44,596 bases of DNA from Adonisia turfae CCMR0081 (lineage in GTDB: Bacteria; Cyanobacteriota; Cyanobacteriia; Phormidesmidales; Phormidesmidaceae), in contig NZ_QXHD01000004.1 of assembly GCF_011009555.1 (NCBI RefSeq), positions 6,726,578 to 6,771,173 of the forward strand, in the 5' to 3' direction. Positions 16,700-25,094 of the stretch are shown piece after piece. The notes below the pieces were generated by a model. That model had not been told where the DNA came from, did not search any database, and saw nothing but the letters and a program-made list of their open reading frames with translations. The translations under genes were made by a program, and so were the position numbers. Positions within the stretch are counted from its first letter, which is position 1. Each line of letters opens with the position of its first letter.

Positions 16700-19096
16700 T
16701 TAGTTTTTATCGTTGGCTGCTATGTATCCCCAGCTATAGGCTGTTGGGCCAATGGATTGATGCACGGTAAACTCGGTCACTGGCACATAATAGTACGAGT
16801 CAAAATAGGCTTCGGTGGTGGGCCATTCCCAGGGGGAAGGACTGACTTCATCGGCAAATTTCCTAATCGGTGCTTCCCATCGACCTGCATGGCCATTGGG
16901 ATTTTGAACATCCATCGGGCCATAGATGGTGATACCTGGCGGTGGATCCTGCCCCAATGCCCGTACATCTGACATCAGCGGCATTTGGGGATTTCTGTGA
17001 CCCAGACCAATGGTGTACATCATATTGCTAGGGTTGGCCCCTGCTGCAAATTGAGTTGCTAAAATGCCCGCCCGTAAATAGTCCTCATCCCCTGTTAGGG
17101 TGTGGGCATGGAAAAGCGCCCGAGTTTTGGGTGTGGTCGTAGAACCCCAGCCAATCGAACGACTCGGATCTGCGTTCCACTTAAAACCGGTGCTCTCAAT
17201 ACTTTCGATATCAGTTTTAGCTGCCCGAATGATGGCATCGGTTGCATTTTTTTGAATAGTTTTATTGACCGTTGGTTGATTGGTACGGCTATAAACAAAT
17301 GCCGAATGGCTCTGATCGTGATAGCTATGGGGTGAGATGGAGACATCGGCACTGGTAAACACAGTTGTGTCGAGAAAAATCTGATGCCATTGGTCATCAC
17401 CAGTCAGTCGATAGAGCTCTGCAGCCGCTAGATTACGGGCTGAGTGCACAATTTCATGCTGTTCTTCAGTCTTTTTGGATAGCTCTGCTTCAGCCCAGTC
17501 CATGGCCCGAATAGCACTATCTTGATAGGTTTTAGCTAAGGTCTGATCGTAATTTTGCAGCACATAGGCGGCTCGCGTTGCCACATTGGCATAGAAATAG
17601 CTAGACCAAATGCCTGGGCCATACACCATGACCATCTGGGATTCTTGCCAACTGCCCTGGGGCTTAATTGGATGCTCAGCGGATTCAATGCCGCCTGGAA
17701 TGCCGCCTGCTTCGGTCTGTAAACGGCGAAACACATCCAAACCCCAGAGGGCCTCATCCATAATGTCCGGTAAATTATTGTTGGATTCAGGTAGATTCAG
17801 CTTAATTGAGTCGAAGAACTCTGGATGGAGTTCTACCAGTTCTAGAAATGACCGACTAACATGCAGGTGAGAAATACGACGGTCCCAATCTCCGGCATCC
17901 ATCCATCCACCCCAGGCATCAGGCACTTCTTCCTCGGTGCGGGTTTCCACTAATGCTTCGAACGAATTTATCCCATCCCAATAGTTAAAACCCATGCGAG
18001 TATCCATCAGCGGCACGGTGGAGCGGTAAATGACCATGCCGTCTTCTGGATGGAAAGGGCGAGGTCGTCGGTAATCGGTGTAAGGTTGTTCGAGGGCAAT
18101 GCCGCTACGTTGATGGTACATTCCCCGGGCCGAGACATAGAATCCATCACGCCATGTATTTTCACCAATTTCGAACTCATAGGATGTGCCTACCCCGTCC
18201 ACGTAGACACGGTACTGTCCCGGTGTGGAAAAGTCACTAAAGTCCATAATGAAAACATCGGTGTCATTATGGTTGCGATCCTGTGAGTCCCTGTAGTCTT
18301 TTGATTGCGATAGGGCCGTTTGACCTTCATAAACTCTGTTACCCGTGGCTGTATCAATCAGCCAAAATGCCTTGCCCGTACTATAGTCAAGGCCCCCACC
18401 GTTCCCCATCCAGGTAGATAAGAAGGCTACTTTGGCCGGGTCATCGGGGTCGAACCCCAGGTGTGAGACTTGAACTGCTTCACTGCGGGTTTGTTCGGGT
18501 TTATAGATAAAACTAGTATCTTGCAGGACGGTTTTACCAAATTTGAGCTGATAGGTTTCACCCACCACTAGCTCGTCCGGCATTTCTAGGAATATGGTGT
18601 GGGTTGTAGGCCACTCAAACCGCCAGGGCCCAGTTTCTGCCATGGACCTGATGTTGCTTTTGCGATAGACATTGCTAGGAGCAACCTTTTTACCATCACT
18701 GGTTAGGATTTGGTACTGGTTAAGGCTGTCAATACAGTTGGTGTTGAATTTAGGGCCCACATATTGATCTGCCAATCGAATCATGTTGGGTACATCGGGA
18801 ACCAGCTGCCCCAGAAACGTCCCCTGCCGCGATACCCAACCGTCTTTCTTAATGGTGTCACCAGGTTCAGCATTGTAAACAACCTGTTTGCCCCGAACCA
18901 GTTCACCCACTTCGACACGTAGGGCCACTACATTTTTGCTGACGGTATAAGCGTGGGTTACTGAGATACCCGATGCATCATCCTCTTTTGAGGATGCTGA
19001 GTTGACGATGGCTGGAATTTCAATACCTGCCAAGTTAGCGTTGCAATGGTTAACGGTAGTCCAACCAAGTAGAAAAGAGAGGAGGTTTTCTAACAT
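16700..19096 (-). CDS. GH9 glycoside hydrolase with N-terminal Ig-like domain
   Basis: This 798-aa protein has a weak N-terminal hydrophobic start (MLENLLSFLLGWTTVN), a beta-rich N-terminal region, a CelD_N-type Ig-like module (about 200-310; VQVSHLGFDPDDPAKVAFLS, QYRVYVDGVGTSYEFEIG) and an (alpha/alpha)6 catalytic domain. WMDAGDWDRR near residue 400 carries the GH9 catalytic base Asp. Near the C terminus AGANPSNMMYTIGLGHRNP and VPVTEFTVHQSIG supply the substrate-contact and general acid positions. The usual Asn-Glu pair is Thr-Glu here, so substrate may differ from cellulose. GH9 also includes exo-glucosaminidases. Confidence 0.82.
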   Translation of the reverse strand: MLENLLSFLLGWTTVNHCNANLAGIEIPAIVNSASSKEDDASGISVTHAYTVSKNVVALRVEVGELVRGKQVVYNAEPGDTIKKDGWVSRQGTFLGQLVPDVPNMIRLADQYVGPKFNTNCIDSLNQYQILTSDGKKVAPSNVYRKSNIRSMAETGPWRFEWPTTHTIFLEMPDELVVGETYQLKFGKTVLQDTSFIYKPEQTRSEAVQVSHLGFDPDDPAKVAFLSTWMGNGGGLDYSTGKAFWLIDTATGNRVYEGQTALSQSKDYRDSQDRNHNDTDVFIMDFSDFSTPGQYRVYVDGVGTSYEFEIGENTWRDGFYVSARGMYHQRSGIALEQPYTDYRRPRPFHPEDGMVIYRSTVPLMDTRMGFNYWDGINSFEALVETRTEEEVPDAWGGWMDAGDWDRRISHLHVSRSFLELVELHPEFFDSIKLNLPESNNNLPDIMDEALWGLDVFRRLQTEAGGIPGGIESAEHPIKPQGSWQESQMVMVYGPGIWSSYFYANVATRAAYVLQNYDQTLAKTYQDSAIRAMDWAEAELSKKTEEQHEIVHSARNLAAAELYRLTGDDQWHQIFLDTTVFTSADVSISPHSYHDQSHSAFVYSRTNQPTVNKTIQKNATDAIIRAAKTDIESIESTGFKWNADPSRSIGWGSTTTPKTRALFHAHTLTGDEDYLRAGILATQFAAGANPSNMMYTIGLGHRNPQMPLMSDVRALGQDPPPGITIYGPMDVQNPNGHAGRWEAPIRKFADEVSPSPWEWPTTEAYFDSYYYVPVTEFTVHQSIGPTAYSWGYIAANDKN

Positions 19097-19177
19097 TTGG
19101 GTGTGAAGGTGTGGAAGTTGGACAGTGGGATTTAGTAGACAGTCTATTCCTGGGTTTGAAAAGTTCCTTGGATTTGC

Positions 19178-19213
19178 CTCGATGACATTTGCGGTAAATT
19201 TGCTGTCATCGAG
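19178..19213. repeat. inverted repeat upstream of GH9
   Basis: CTCGATGACA and TGTCATCGAG are exact complements separated by 16 bp. The element lies 82 bp upstream of the GH9 start and could be an operator or early leader hairpin for that gene. Confidence 0.35.
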
Positions 19214-19339
19214 ATATAAGACATCTAAGTGCCTGAAATTGACGTTGGGACAATTGGAAACGTTAGGATTACTTAACCCTTCTTAAATTGTTGAACTGTG
19301 TCCGGATCTGTACTCCTGATAGTCAAAACCTTTGTCAGC

Positions 19340-19357
19340 TTGGGGCTGCAGCCCCAA
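19340..19357. repeat. 18-bp perfect palindrome in the GH9/TIR intergenic region
   Basis: TTGGGGCTGCAGCCCCAA is self-complementary. It sits in a 647-bp gap (19097-19743) that otherwise holds only the inverted repeat at 19178 and the leader hairpin at 19673. It marks the border between ordinary chromosome and the conflict island. Confidence 0.3.
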
Positions 19358-19672
19358 TAGTCCCCATAGTGGACGCTATTTATTGTGAAACTTAGGCTGA
19401 CGCTGACTAGGGACTGCCGCAGCTGTAGGCCAGGTGGTCGGGTGATAGCTGGCCGAGATAGAAAGCTGAAAGCATTGAAAAATAAGAATATTTATTAGTG
19501 TCTGATTTCGTGAATATTAACCGGACTGTATTAGGTGGCTTGTGACAGTTGCCCTATTTCTGTTGTTCACAAAGCGGTTGATAGTAATGATGGGCGGTTG
19601 AGAGCGCGTGTGGTGTCCTTGGGAGATGAAGTGATCCCTTGGTTTACCGCCTGCCATAATGGCTAAATACCC

Positions 19673-19711
19673 AGAAAGCGACCCCCAACCGCCAAGTTAG
19701 AGCCGCTTTCT
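19673..19711 (+). promoter_or_regulatory. duplicated leader hairpin, copy 1 (before TIR-FGE)
   Basis: AGAAAGCG and CGCTTTCT flank a 23-bp core containing CAACCGCCAAGTTA. The same arms and core occur at 21294-21332, at a similar distance before the second TIR gene. The spacing to the start codon is 32 bp here and 34 bp there. A conserved hairpin before both effector genes suggests shared control, or simply co-duplication with the gene. Confidence 0.5.
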
Positions 19712-19743
19712 AAGTGTGTTGTGATGCATATCGAGCATACCTA

Positions 19744-21078
19744 ATGATACGCATATTTCTGGCCCATGCCAGTGAAGATAAAGCCGCTGTCACTGATTTG
19801 TACAACCGCCTTAAGGCAAGCGGGTTTGAACCGTGGCTCGATAAGGTTAACTTGCTACCAGGCCAGAGCTGGCGAGCTGAAATTCCGAAGGCGATTAAAA
19901 ATAGTCATGTCTTTATCGCGTGCCTATCGCAGAAGTCGATCCAAAAGCAAGGCTATATCCAGCGTGAGTTCAAAATGGCGCTCAATGAAATGGCGGATCG
20001 GCCTTCAGGGCAGATTTACCTGATTCCTGTGCGCTTGGACGATTGCCGGATACCTGACCTCCGCCAGGAAGACTATGGTATTAGCCTATCTGACTACCAA
20101 TGGGTGAATTTCTTTGAATCGGATGGGTATGACCGTCTGGTCAAGGGAATTGAAACGGGTTTTGCTGATGTGCTGGCACAACCTGGAGCGTCTCAGCCTG
20201 CCCTCGAAACATTCTCGTTTGAAGTTGTCACCGTTGACCGAAAAGGGACGGTAAATCATCGTGAGCAAAAGAGTGCAGCCTATTATCGGGCAGACCTTGG
20301 TAGTGGTGTTTATCTGGACCTGGTGAAAATTCCATGGGGCCGGTTCTGGATGGGCTCACCAGACAGTGAGACTGATCGATTCGATCGTGAAGGCCCGCAG
20401 CATAAGGTACAGGTCCCTGAATTTTATATGGGGAAGTATCCGGTCACACAGCGTCAATGGCGTGCGGTATCACTCTTGGATGATGTAGATATCGAACTAA
20501 AGCCTGATCCATCGCAATTCAAAGGTGACAGCCGTCCCGTTGAGCGAGTGTCCTGGTATGAGACGGTGGAGTTTTGTCAGCGTCTCGCGCGCCACACAGG
20601 AGCTGAGTACCGTTTGCCCAGCGAGGCGGAATGGGAATATGCCTGTCGAGCTGGAACAGCCACATCCTTTCATTTTGGTGCAACCATTACAACTGAGCTG
20701 GCTAACTATCGGGGAACTGATGCGAAAGAGTATGGTTGGTCTGGTTCTTATGGTGCTGGGCCAAAAGGTGAGTATCGACAGCAGACAACAGATATCGGGA
20801 GGTTTTCGGCAAACGCCTTCGGTCTTTATGGTATGCATGGCAATGTCTATGACTGGTGTCAAGATCACTGGCATGACAATTATGATGGGGCACCCACCGA
20901 TGGCAGTGCTTGGATTACGGATAATGAACAAGCTCGCCGTGTAGTACGCGGTGGCGCTTGGAACTACAGTCCGAGGTATTGCCGCTCCGCTTACCGCGTC
21001 AACGGTACGCCCGGCTACCGCGTCAACTATATCGGTTTTCGTGTAGTATGTTCAGCGCCCAGGATTCCTCAAACGTAG
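19744..21078 (+). CDS. TIR-FGE protein, DGR target 1
   Basis: I start at ATG 19744 (MIRIFLAHASEDKAAVTDLY), the usual TIR opening; the frame extends 10 codons upstream. Residues 1-140 are a TIR domain with the putative NADase Glu at E75 (YIQREFKMAL). Residues about 190-444 form an FGE-sulfatase-type C-type-lectin fold: MGSPDSETDRFDREGPQHKV, YPVTQRQW, LPSEAEWEYACRAG, MHGNVYDWCQDHWHDNYDG, VVRGGAW and IGFRVVCSAPR. The last 43 residues include the 115-bp DGR variable repeat. Such a protein would join a variable ligand-binding surface directly to an NAD-cleaving effector; this function is inferred. Confidence 0.9.
   Translation: MIRIFLAHASEDKAAVTDLYNRLKASGFEPWLDKVNLLPGQSWRAEIPKAIKNSHVFIACLSQKSIQKQGYIQREFKMALNEMADRPSGQIYLIPVRLDDCRIPDLRQEDYGISLSDYQWVNFFESDGYDRLVKGIETGFADVLAQPGASQPALETFSFEVVTVDRKGTVNHREQKSAAYYRADLGSGVYLDLVKIPWGRFWMGSPDSETDRFDREGPQHKVQVPEFYMGKYPVTQRQWRAVSLLDDVDIELKPDPSQFKGDSRPVERVSWYETVEFCQRLARHTGAEYRLPSEAEWEYACRAGTATSFHFGATITTELANYRGTDAKEYGWSGSYGAGPKGEYRQQTTDIGRFSANAFGLYGMHGNVYDWCQDHWHDNYDGAPTDGSAWITDNEQARRVVRGGAWNYSPRYCRSAYRVNGTPGYRVNYIGFRVVCSAPRIPQT
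20948..21062 (+). repeat. DGR variable repeat VR1
   Basis: This 115-bp segment aligns without gaps to the template repeat at 30089-30203. I count 11 differences by eye, ten of them at template adenines (for example AAC to GTC, AAT to GGT, AAC to TAC). It encodes the C-terminal ligand-binding edge of the TIR-FGE protein and stops five codons before the end. Confidence 0.93.
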
Positions 21079-21100
21079 ACCCATTTGCCCTTTACCCTCT

Positions 21101-21126
21101 GGTTCTCCAGGCTTTGCCTGGGAACC
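21101..21126 (+). repeat. hairpin downstream of VR1
   Basis: GGTTCTCCAGGC-TTT-GCCTGGGAACC forms an 11-bp stem with one bulged T. It lies 38 bp after VR1. Related hairpins follow VR2, VR3 (eroded) and the TR. DGR targets are known to need a stem-loop downstream of the VR; alternatively it is a terminator. Confidence 0.6.
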
Positions 21127-21293
21127 TTGCCCTTTTGCCCTGTTGTTGTTTCTGCGGGTTCACTACAAGAGAAGATCTTCAAAGATACGAATAAGCCAGA
21201 TAGAGTGAGTCAAGCATTGGGGCAGTGTCTATGAAAAAAACGCTACAATTTCTGGCTTGTATTTGATAGAGCGGTTTTAATAGCTGTAGGCAT

Positions 21294-21332
21294 AGAAAGC
21301 GATGACCAACCGCCAAGTTATAACCGCTTTCT
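21294..21332 (+). promoter_or_regulatory. duplicated leader hairpin, copy 2 (before TIR-EAD1)
   Basis: This has the same AGAAAGCG/CGCTTTCT arms and CAACCGCCAAGTTA core as 19673-19711, 34 bp before the second TIR gene. Confidence 0.5.
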
Positions 21333-21366
21333 ATCTATATCGTGTTGTAGTGCTACTTGTCATGCG

Positions 21367-22188
21367 ATGATTCGTATCTTTCTAGCCCATGCCAGTGAAG
21401 ATAAGCCCGCTGTCACTGATTTGTACTATCGTCTCAAAGAAAGCGGCTTTGAACCATGGTTCGATAAGGTTAACCTGCTAGCCGGGCAAAGCTGGCGGGC
21501 TGAAATTCCAAAAGCGATCAAAAATAGCCATGTCTTTATCGCCTGCCTTTCACAGCAATCAGTCAAGAAGCAAGGGTACATTCAGCGCGAATTCAGAATG
21601 GCGCTCAATCACATGGCAGACCGCCCCCCAGGCCAGATTTTTTTGATTCCAGTTCGGTTAGATAAATGCCAGATACCTGACCTCCGCCAGGAAGAATATG
21701 GCATTAGCCTATCGGACTACCAATGGGTAGATCTGTATGAACCAGATGGCTACGACCGTCTGGTTCAAGGCATTAGAGCGACATTTGCTGATATGGCAGG
21801 GGACGACAATGCTGATGAGGTAACCTTCCCAGAGCAGCTGTTGTCTACGGCGGCTCCTGTAACATCGTCGATTACTAATGATGTTGCTACCCAGGCCGAG
21901 CATGCTATCCCAGTAACAAATTGGTCGGGGGCTCAAATTGATTCACTGCATAAGGCTTTGCTGAGTGCGTATCCCACAGAGCCGGGGCTTAAACGTATGC
22001 TACGGACTGAGCTAGATGTTCATCTAAATCAGATAGCTGAGGGTGCTAACCACAGTGAAAGAATGTTTGCTGTGATCGAAGCGTTAGAGGCTGAAAGTCG
22101 TTTACCTGAGCTGATTAAAGCCGCCCAGCGTGGGAATCCAGGCAATACTAAGTTACAGATATTGATAGCAAAGCTCAGTGCGTCTTAG
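21367..22188 (+). CDS. TIR-EAD1 effector protein
   Basis: This 273-aa protein has a TIR domain (residues 1-140) that is nearly identical to that of the gene before it, with the same putative catalytic E75 in YIQREFRMAL. A linker follows, and then an effector-associated domain 1 at about 185-273 (SGAQIDSLHKALLSAYPTEP, LKRMLRTELDVHLNQIAEGA, RGNPGNTKLQILIAKL). EADs are homotypic adaptor domains of bacterial conflict systems. Its partner is probably the EAD1 of the next protein, VMAP. The predicted role is recruitment and triggering of NAD cleavage when the VMAP complex senses a threat. Confidence 0.9.
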   Translation: MIRIFLAHASEDKPAVTDLYYRLKESGFEPWFDKVNLLAGQSWRAEIPKAIKNSHVFIACLSQQSVKKQGYIQREFRMALNHMADRPPGQIFLIPVRLDKCQIPDLRQEEYGISLSDYQWVDLYEPDGYDRLVQGIRATFADMAGDDNADEVTFPEQLLSTAAPVTSSITNDVATQAEHAIPVTNWSGAQIDSLHKALLSAYPTEPGLKRMLRTELDVHLNQIAEGANHSERMFAVIEALEAESRLPELIKAAQRGNPGNTKLQILIAKLSAS

Positions 22189-22330
22189 CTTCCTTTAGCC
22201 GGTGTATCACTTTTGTATGGTTTACTGCTGATTATTGTTTATCTCGTGGTCAGTGGCCTTAAGGTACTACCGGAAACCTGAACGTTAAGTCTGAAGACAT
22301 GCCTAAGATCGTTACTTTCAATTTGTTTAC

Positions 22331-23932
22331 ATGGATTTGAGTGGGGCGCAATTTAATCAGTTGGAACAGGCCCTAATTAACGCTTATCCAGATAAGGATA
22401 AGCTCAAGCGTATGGTCCGACTGACGTTTGAGATCCGGTTGCAGGAAGTTGCAGAGGCCGAAGAACATACAACTCGGGTAGATCGGCTGATTGAGTGGGT
22501 TGAAGCAAATGGTGATGTTCCCCGGTTAGTGAGAGGTGCTCACCGCTGTAACCCTAAAAATGTGTTGCTTCGGCAATTTTGTCGTGACCATTATGGGATT
22601 GTTCTGGCTGACGTGGCTCGCAATAATATCTCCGACTTTAGTATAGAAAGTATTGCAAAGCTCACCTCTTTAGTAATGGATGCGGGTGTTTCTGGCGATC
22701 AAATTGAGACAGCGGGCTTCGCTGCGTTGCCATCGGGCGCTACTGATAACCCCTCAGATACAGACTTCATTGATTTTAAGACCGCTGAATTTTCGCCTGT
22801 TTTACGGCTATATGGTTTGTTGCGTTTAGTTCTAATTCAATTTGTTCATAGGTCGCACGGTCAGTCAACCCTGCTTTTGTTTGTTCAATCATTGCTGACA
22901 CAGTTGCCTGATAATTCCACCGCTAAAGTGACCTTAGTTGAATGGATTCGAGCCACTGATGTTGATGCTGCGCCAGTGTCGATGAGAGTGGCAAAGCCAA
23001 CAGGAACGTTAGAGGTATCGCTGATGGTGCTCGTGCGTTCCCAAAAGACTTCAGCTGATCAGCCCAATGTGTACAAAGTCAATGGCTATCTGTATTTTGA
23101 TCAAATTTGTGGGCGTGCCCAGCCGTGTCCTGAGCCTAAGCCACTGCTAGAGCTATCGCTGCCTGAGTTTCCAGACCAGTTAGGTGTAACATGTGCCTGG
23201 CAGGCTGTAGAAAGCTACACCGACAAGTTTGTTTGTGAGGCGAGGCGGCAGCTGAGTCATCAGCTAAGACAGGAGCTTAACTATCGTAAGTTTCAGCTCA
23301 ATATTGAACTGTTTTTACCGTTAGAGCGGATGGGGGCTCCTGTCGATCAGTGGATGTGCTCGGCATTGTCTAGACAGACACCACTGGGCAGAGACTATGG
23401 TGTGATCGTGCGGTTTCAACAGTATGTTGATGATCAAGAGTTACAGAATGATCTTTTCGACTCCTGGGATTATCTCCAGGATTATCTAAAGTCAGATACC
23501 CTGCACCATCATATTGAATCGCCCGAGAGCCTCAGTTGTTATAAAACTTGGCGTCAGTTAGAAACGGTGCTGCGCCAAAAGCTAGGCTTTAAGTTATGTT
23601 GCGGTTTGCCAGCAGCAGCCAAGGATCAAAAAGGTCTGTTTGAAGCCATTCTTTATAGCTATACGCCGCTGGCCGTGTGGACCCGCTGTGGTGATTTGGT
23701 TGATCTAGATAGTGAAGCAGCTCAACCTTTAGATGTATCTGGTGCTCTAGCGGATTTTCTCGCAGCAGACTGTGTAAAGCATCCGGCCATCCTGGCCAAC
23801 AAGCTTAAGACCGTCCGAGATCAAGCTTGGTCAGCGGACTCTGAGAAGAAAAGCCAATGTTTAGGTGCCCATCTGGCATTTTTGCTAGATAATCCAGATC
23901 GATTGCCCGTTCCTCCTCTCCTAGCTAGCTAG
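22331..23932 (+). CDS. EAD1-VMAP protein (vWA-MoxR-associated protein)
   Basis: This 533-aa protein opens with an EAD1 domain (residues 1-90; LSGAQFNQLEQALINAYPDK, HRCNPKNVLLRQFC) matching that of TIR-EAD1. A variable middle region follows. The C-terminal half resembles the VMAP C-terminal domain: LPLERMGAPVDQWMCSALSR, PLGRDYGVIVRF and FKLCCGLPAA. VMAP is the third member of vWA-MoxR-VMAP ternary systems and is thought to link the vWA/MoxR switch to effectors. It lies 142 bp after TIR-EAD1 and 10 bp before moxR. No enzymatic motif is seen. Confidence 0.82.
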   Translation: MDLSGAQFNQLEQALINAYPDKDKLKRMVRLTFEIRLQEVAEAEEHTTRVDRLIEWVEANGDVPRLVRGAHRCNPKNVLLRQFCRDHYGIVLADVARNNISDFSIESIAKLTSLVMDAGVSGDQIETAGFAALPSGATDNPSDTDFIDFKTAEFSPVLRLYGLLRLVLIQFVHRSHGQSTLLLFVQSLLTQLPDNSTAKVTLVEWIRATDVDAAPVSMRVAKPTGTLEVSLMVLVRSQKTSADQPNVYKVNGYLYFDQICGRAQPCPEPKPLLELSLPEFPDQLGVTCAWQAVESYTDKFVCEARRQLSHQLRQELNYRKFQLNIELFLPLERMGAPVDQWMCSALSRQTPLGRDYGVIVRFQQYVDDQELQNDLFDSWDYLQDYLKSDTLHHHIESPESLSCYKTWRQLETVLRQKLGFKLCCGLPAAAKDQKGLFEAILYSYTPLAVWTRCGDLVDLDSEAAQPLDVSGALADFLAADCVKHPAILANKLKTVRDQAWSADSEKKSQCLGAHLAFLLDNPDRLPVPPLLAS

Positions 23933-23942
23933 CACGTGCGCC

Positions 23943-25094
23943 ATGACCGATTGGAAAATTTTTCAAGGTACCCATGCGTCAGCGACCGATAAGCTCGCGC
24001 AATTACTCTCGGTGGAGGCCCCTAGCTGGCGTCAATTTGTTGATGCTGATCAACAATCGACCTGGGATGCTGAAGCCGATGGGCATTACTGGCAGCAGCT
24101 AAGGGAGATTGCCGCACAAAAAACACGCGATATTCGTCGCGGCGAGCGGTTTCGCTTACGTCTGCCTGCCCCTCCAGCTGAGGACTCGTCAGGAGCTGAT
24201 ACAAACCCCTACGATAGCGTGATTGAGGCCGTTAATGCTGCGCTCTATCTACGCCGTCCCTTGATGATTACGGGTTTGCCTGGGTCTGGCAAAACGTCCT
24301 TAGCCTATGCCCTTGCCCGTGAGTTGAATTTAGGGCCGGTGCTACTCTGGCCGATTACCACTCGCTCTTCGCTCAAAGAAGGTTTGTATGAGTATGATGC
24401 TATTGCCCGTTTACAAGATGCTCAGCTCAGTGAGCAGCTAAGTAATTTAGGCCAGCTGGATGATATTCAGCAAGCGGCGGCAGACTTTAAAAACATTGGT
24501 CAATACATTCGTTTAGGTCCTGTCGGGACTGCCTTTATCCCGTCTGCCACTCCCCGCGTTTTGTTGATTGATGAAATCGATAAAAGTGATATCAATCTGC
24601 CCAATGAACTGCTTAATCTCTTTGAGGAAGGAGAGTTTGAAATAGCCGAGCTAAAGCGCCTGTCTAAAGCAGGGGCCGAGAGACAAACTGTTGAATCGGA
24701 TGATGGCCTCCAGGTCCCTATTTATAAGGGTAAATTGCGTTGTCGAGAGTTTCCCATCATTATCATGACCAGCAATGGTGAGCGTGATTTTCCGCCTGCT
24801 TTTTATCGTCGATGCTTGCGGATTCGAATGCCAAATCCATCTGAACAGGCACTTAAAGCCATCGTAGCGGCGCATTTAGGAGAGACTAACGTTCAACAAT
24901 TCAACCATGTTATCCGGGCCTTTGTGTCTGACCAAGACAGCGAAGAGGCTGCTAGCTTACCGACCGATCAGCTGCTCAATTTAATTTACTTGTTTGCCCA
25001 GCAACCCGCCTTAGCGTCCCAAGATTTAGATAAATCCACCCTCAAAAAGTTACTCTTTAACCCGCTCAACAATGCTGGAGACGCTGATGCTTGA
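23943..25094 (+). CDS. MoxR-family AAA+ ATPase of the ternary system
   Basis: This 383-aa ATPase has Walker A GLPGSGKT at 111-118, Walker B VLLIDEIDK at about 206-214, a sensor-1-like IIMTSNGERDFPPAFYRRC, and the pattern of MoxR/RavA helper ATPases that remodel vWA partners. An N-terminal extension of about 85 residues is specific to this branch. Its end overlaps the vWA gene by 23 bp, and it follows VMAP by 10 bp, so the three are co-translated. It probably loads or releases the vWA protein in an ATP-dependent way. Confidence 0.9.
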   Translation: MTDWKIFQGTHASATDKLAQLLSVEAPSWRQFVDADQQSTWDAEADGHYWQQLREIAAQKTRDIRRGERFRLRLPAPPAEDSSGADTNPYDSVIEAVNAALYLRRPLMITGLPGSGKTSLAYALARELNLGPVLLWPITTRSSLKEGLYEYDAIARLQDAQLSEQLSNLGQLDDIQQAAADFKNIGQYIRLGPVGTAFIPSATPRVLLIDEIDKSDINLPNELLNLFEEGEFEIAELKRLSKAGAERQTVESDDGLQVPIYKGKLRCREFPIIIMTSNGERDFPPAFYRRCLRIRMPNPSEQALKAIVAAHLGETNVQQFNHVIRAFVSDQDSEEAASLPTDQLLNLIYLFAQQPALASQDLDKSTLKKLLFNPLNNAGDADA

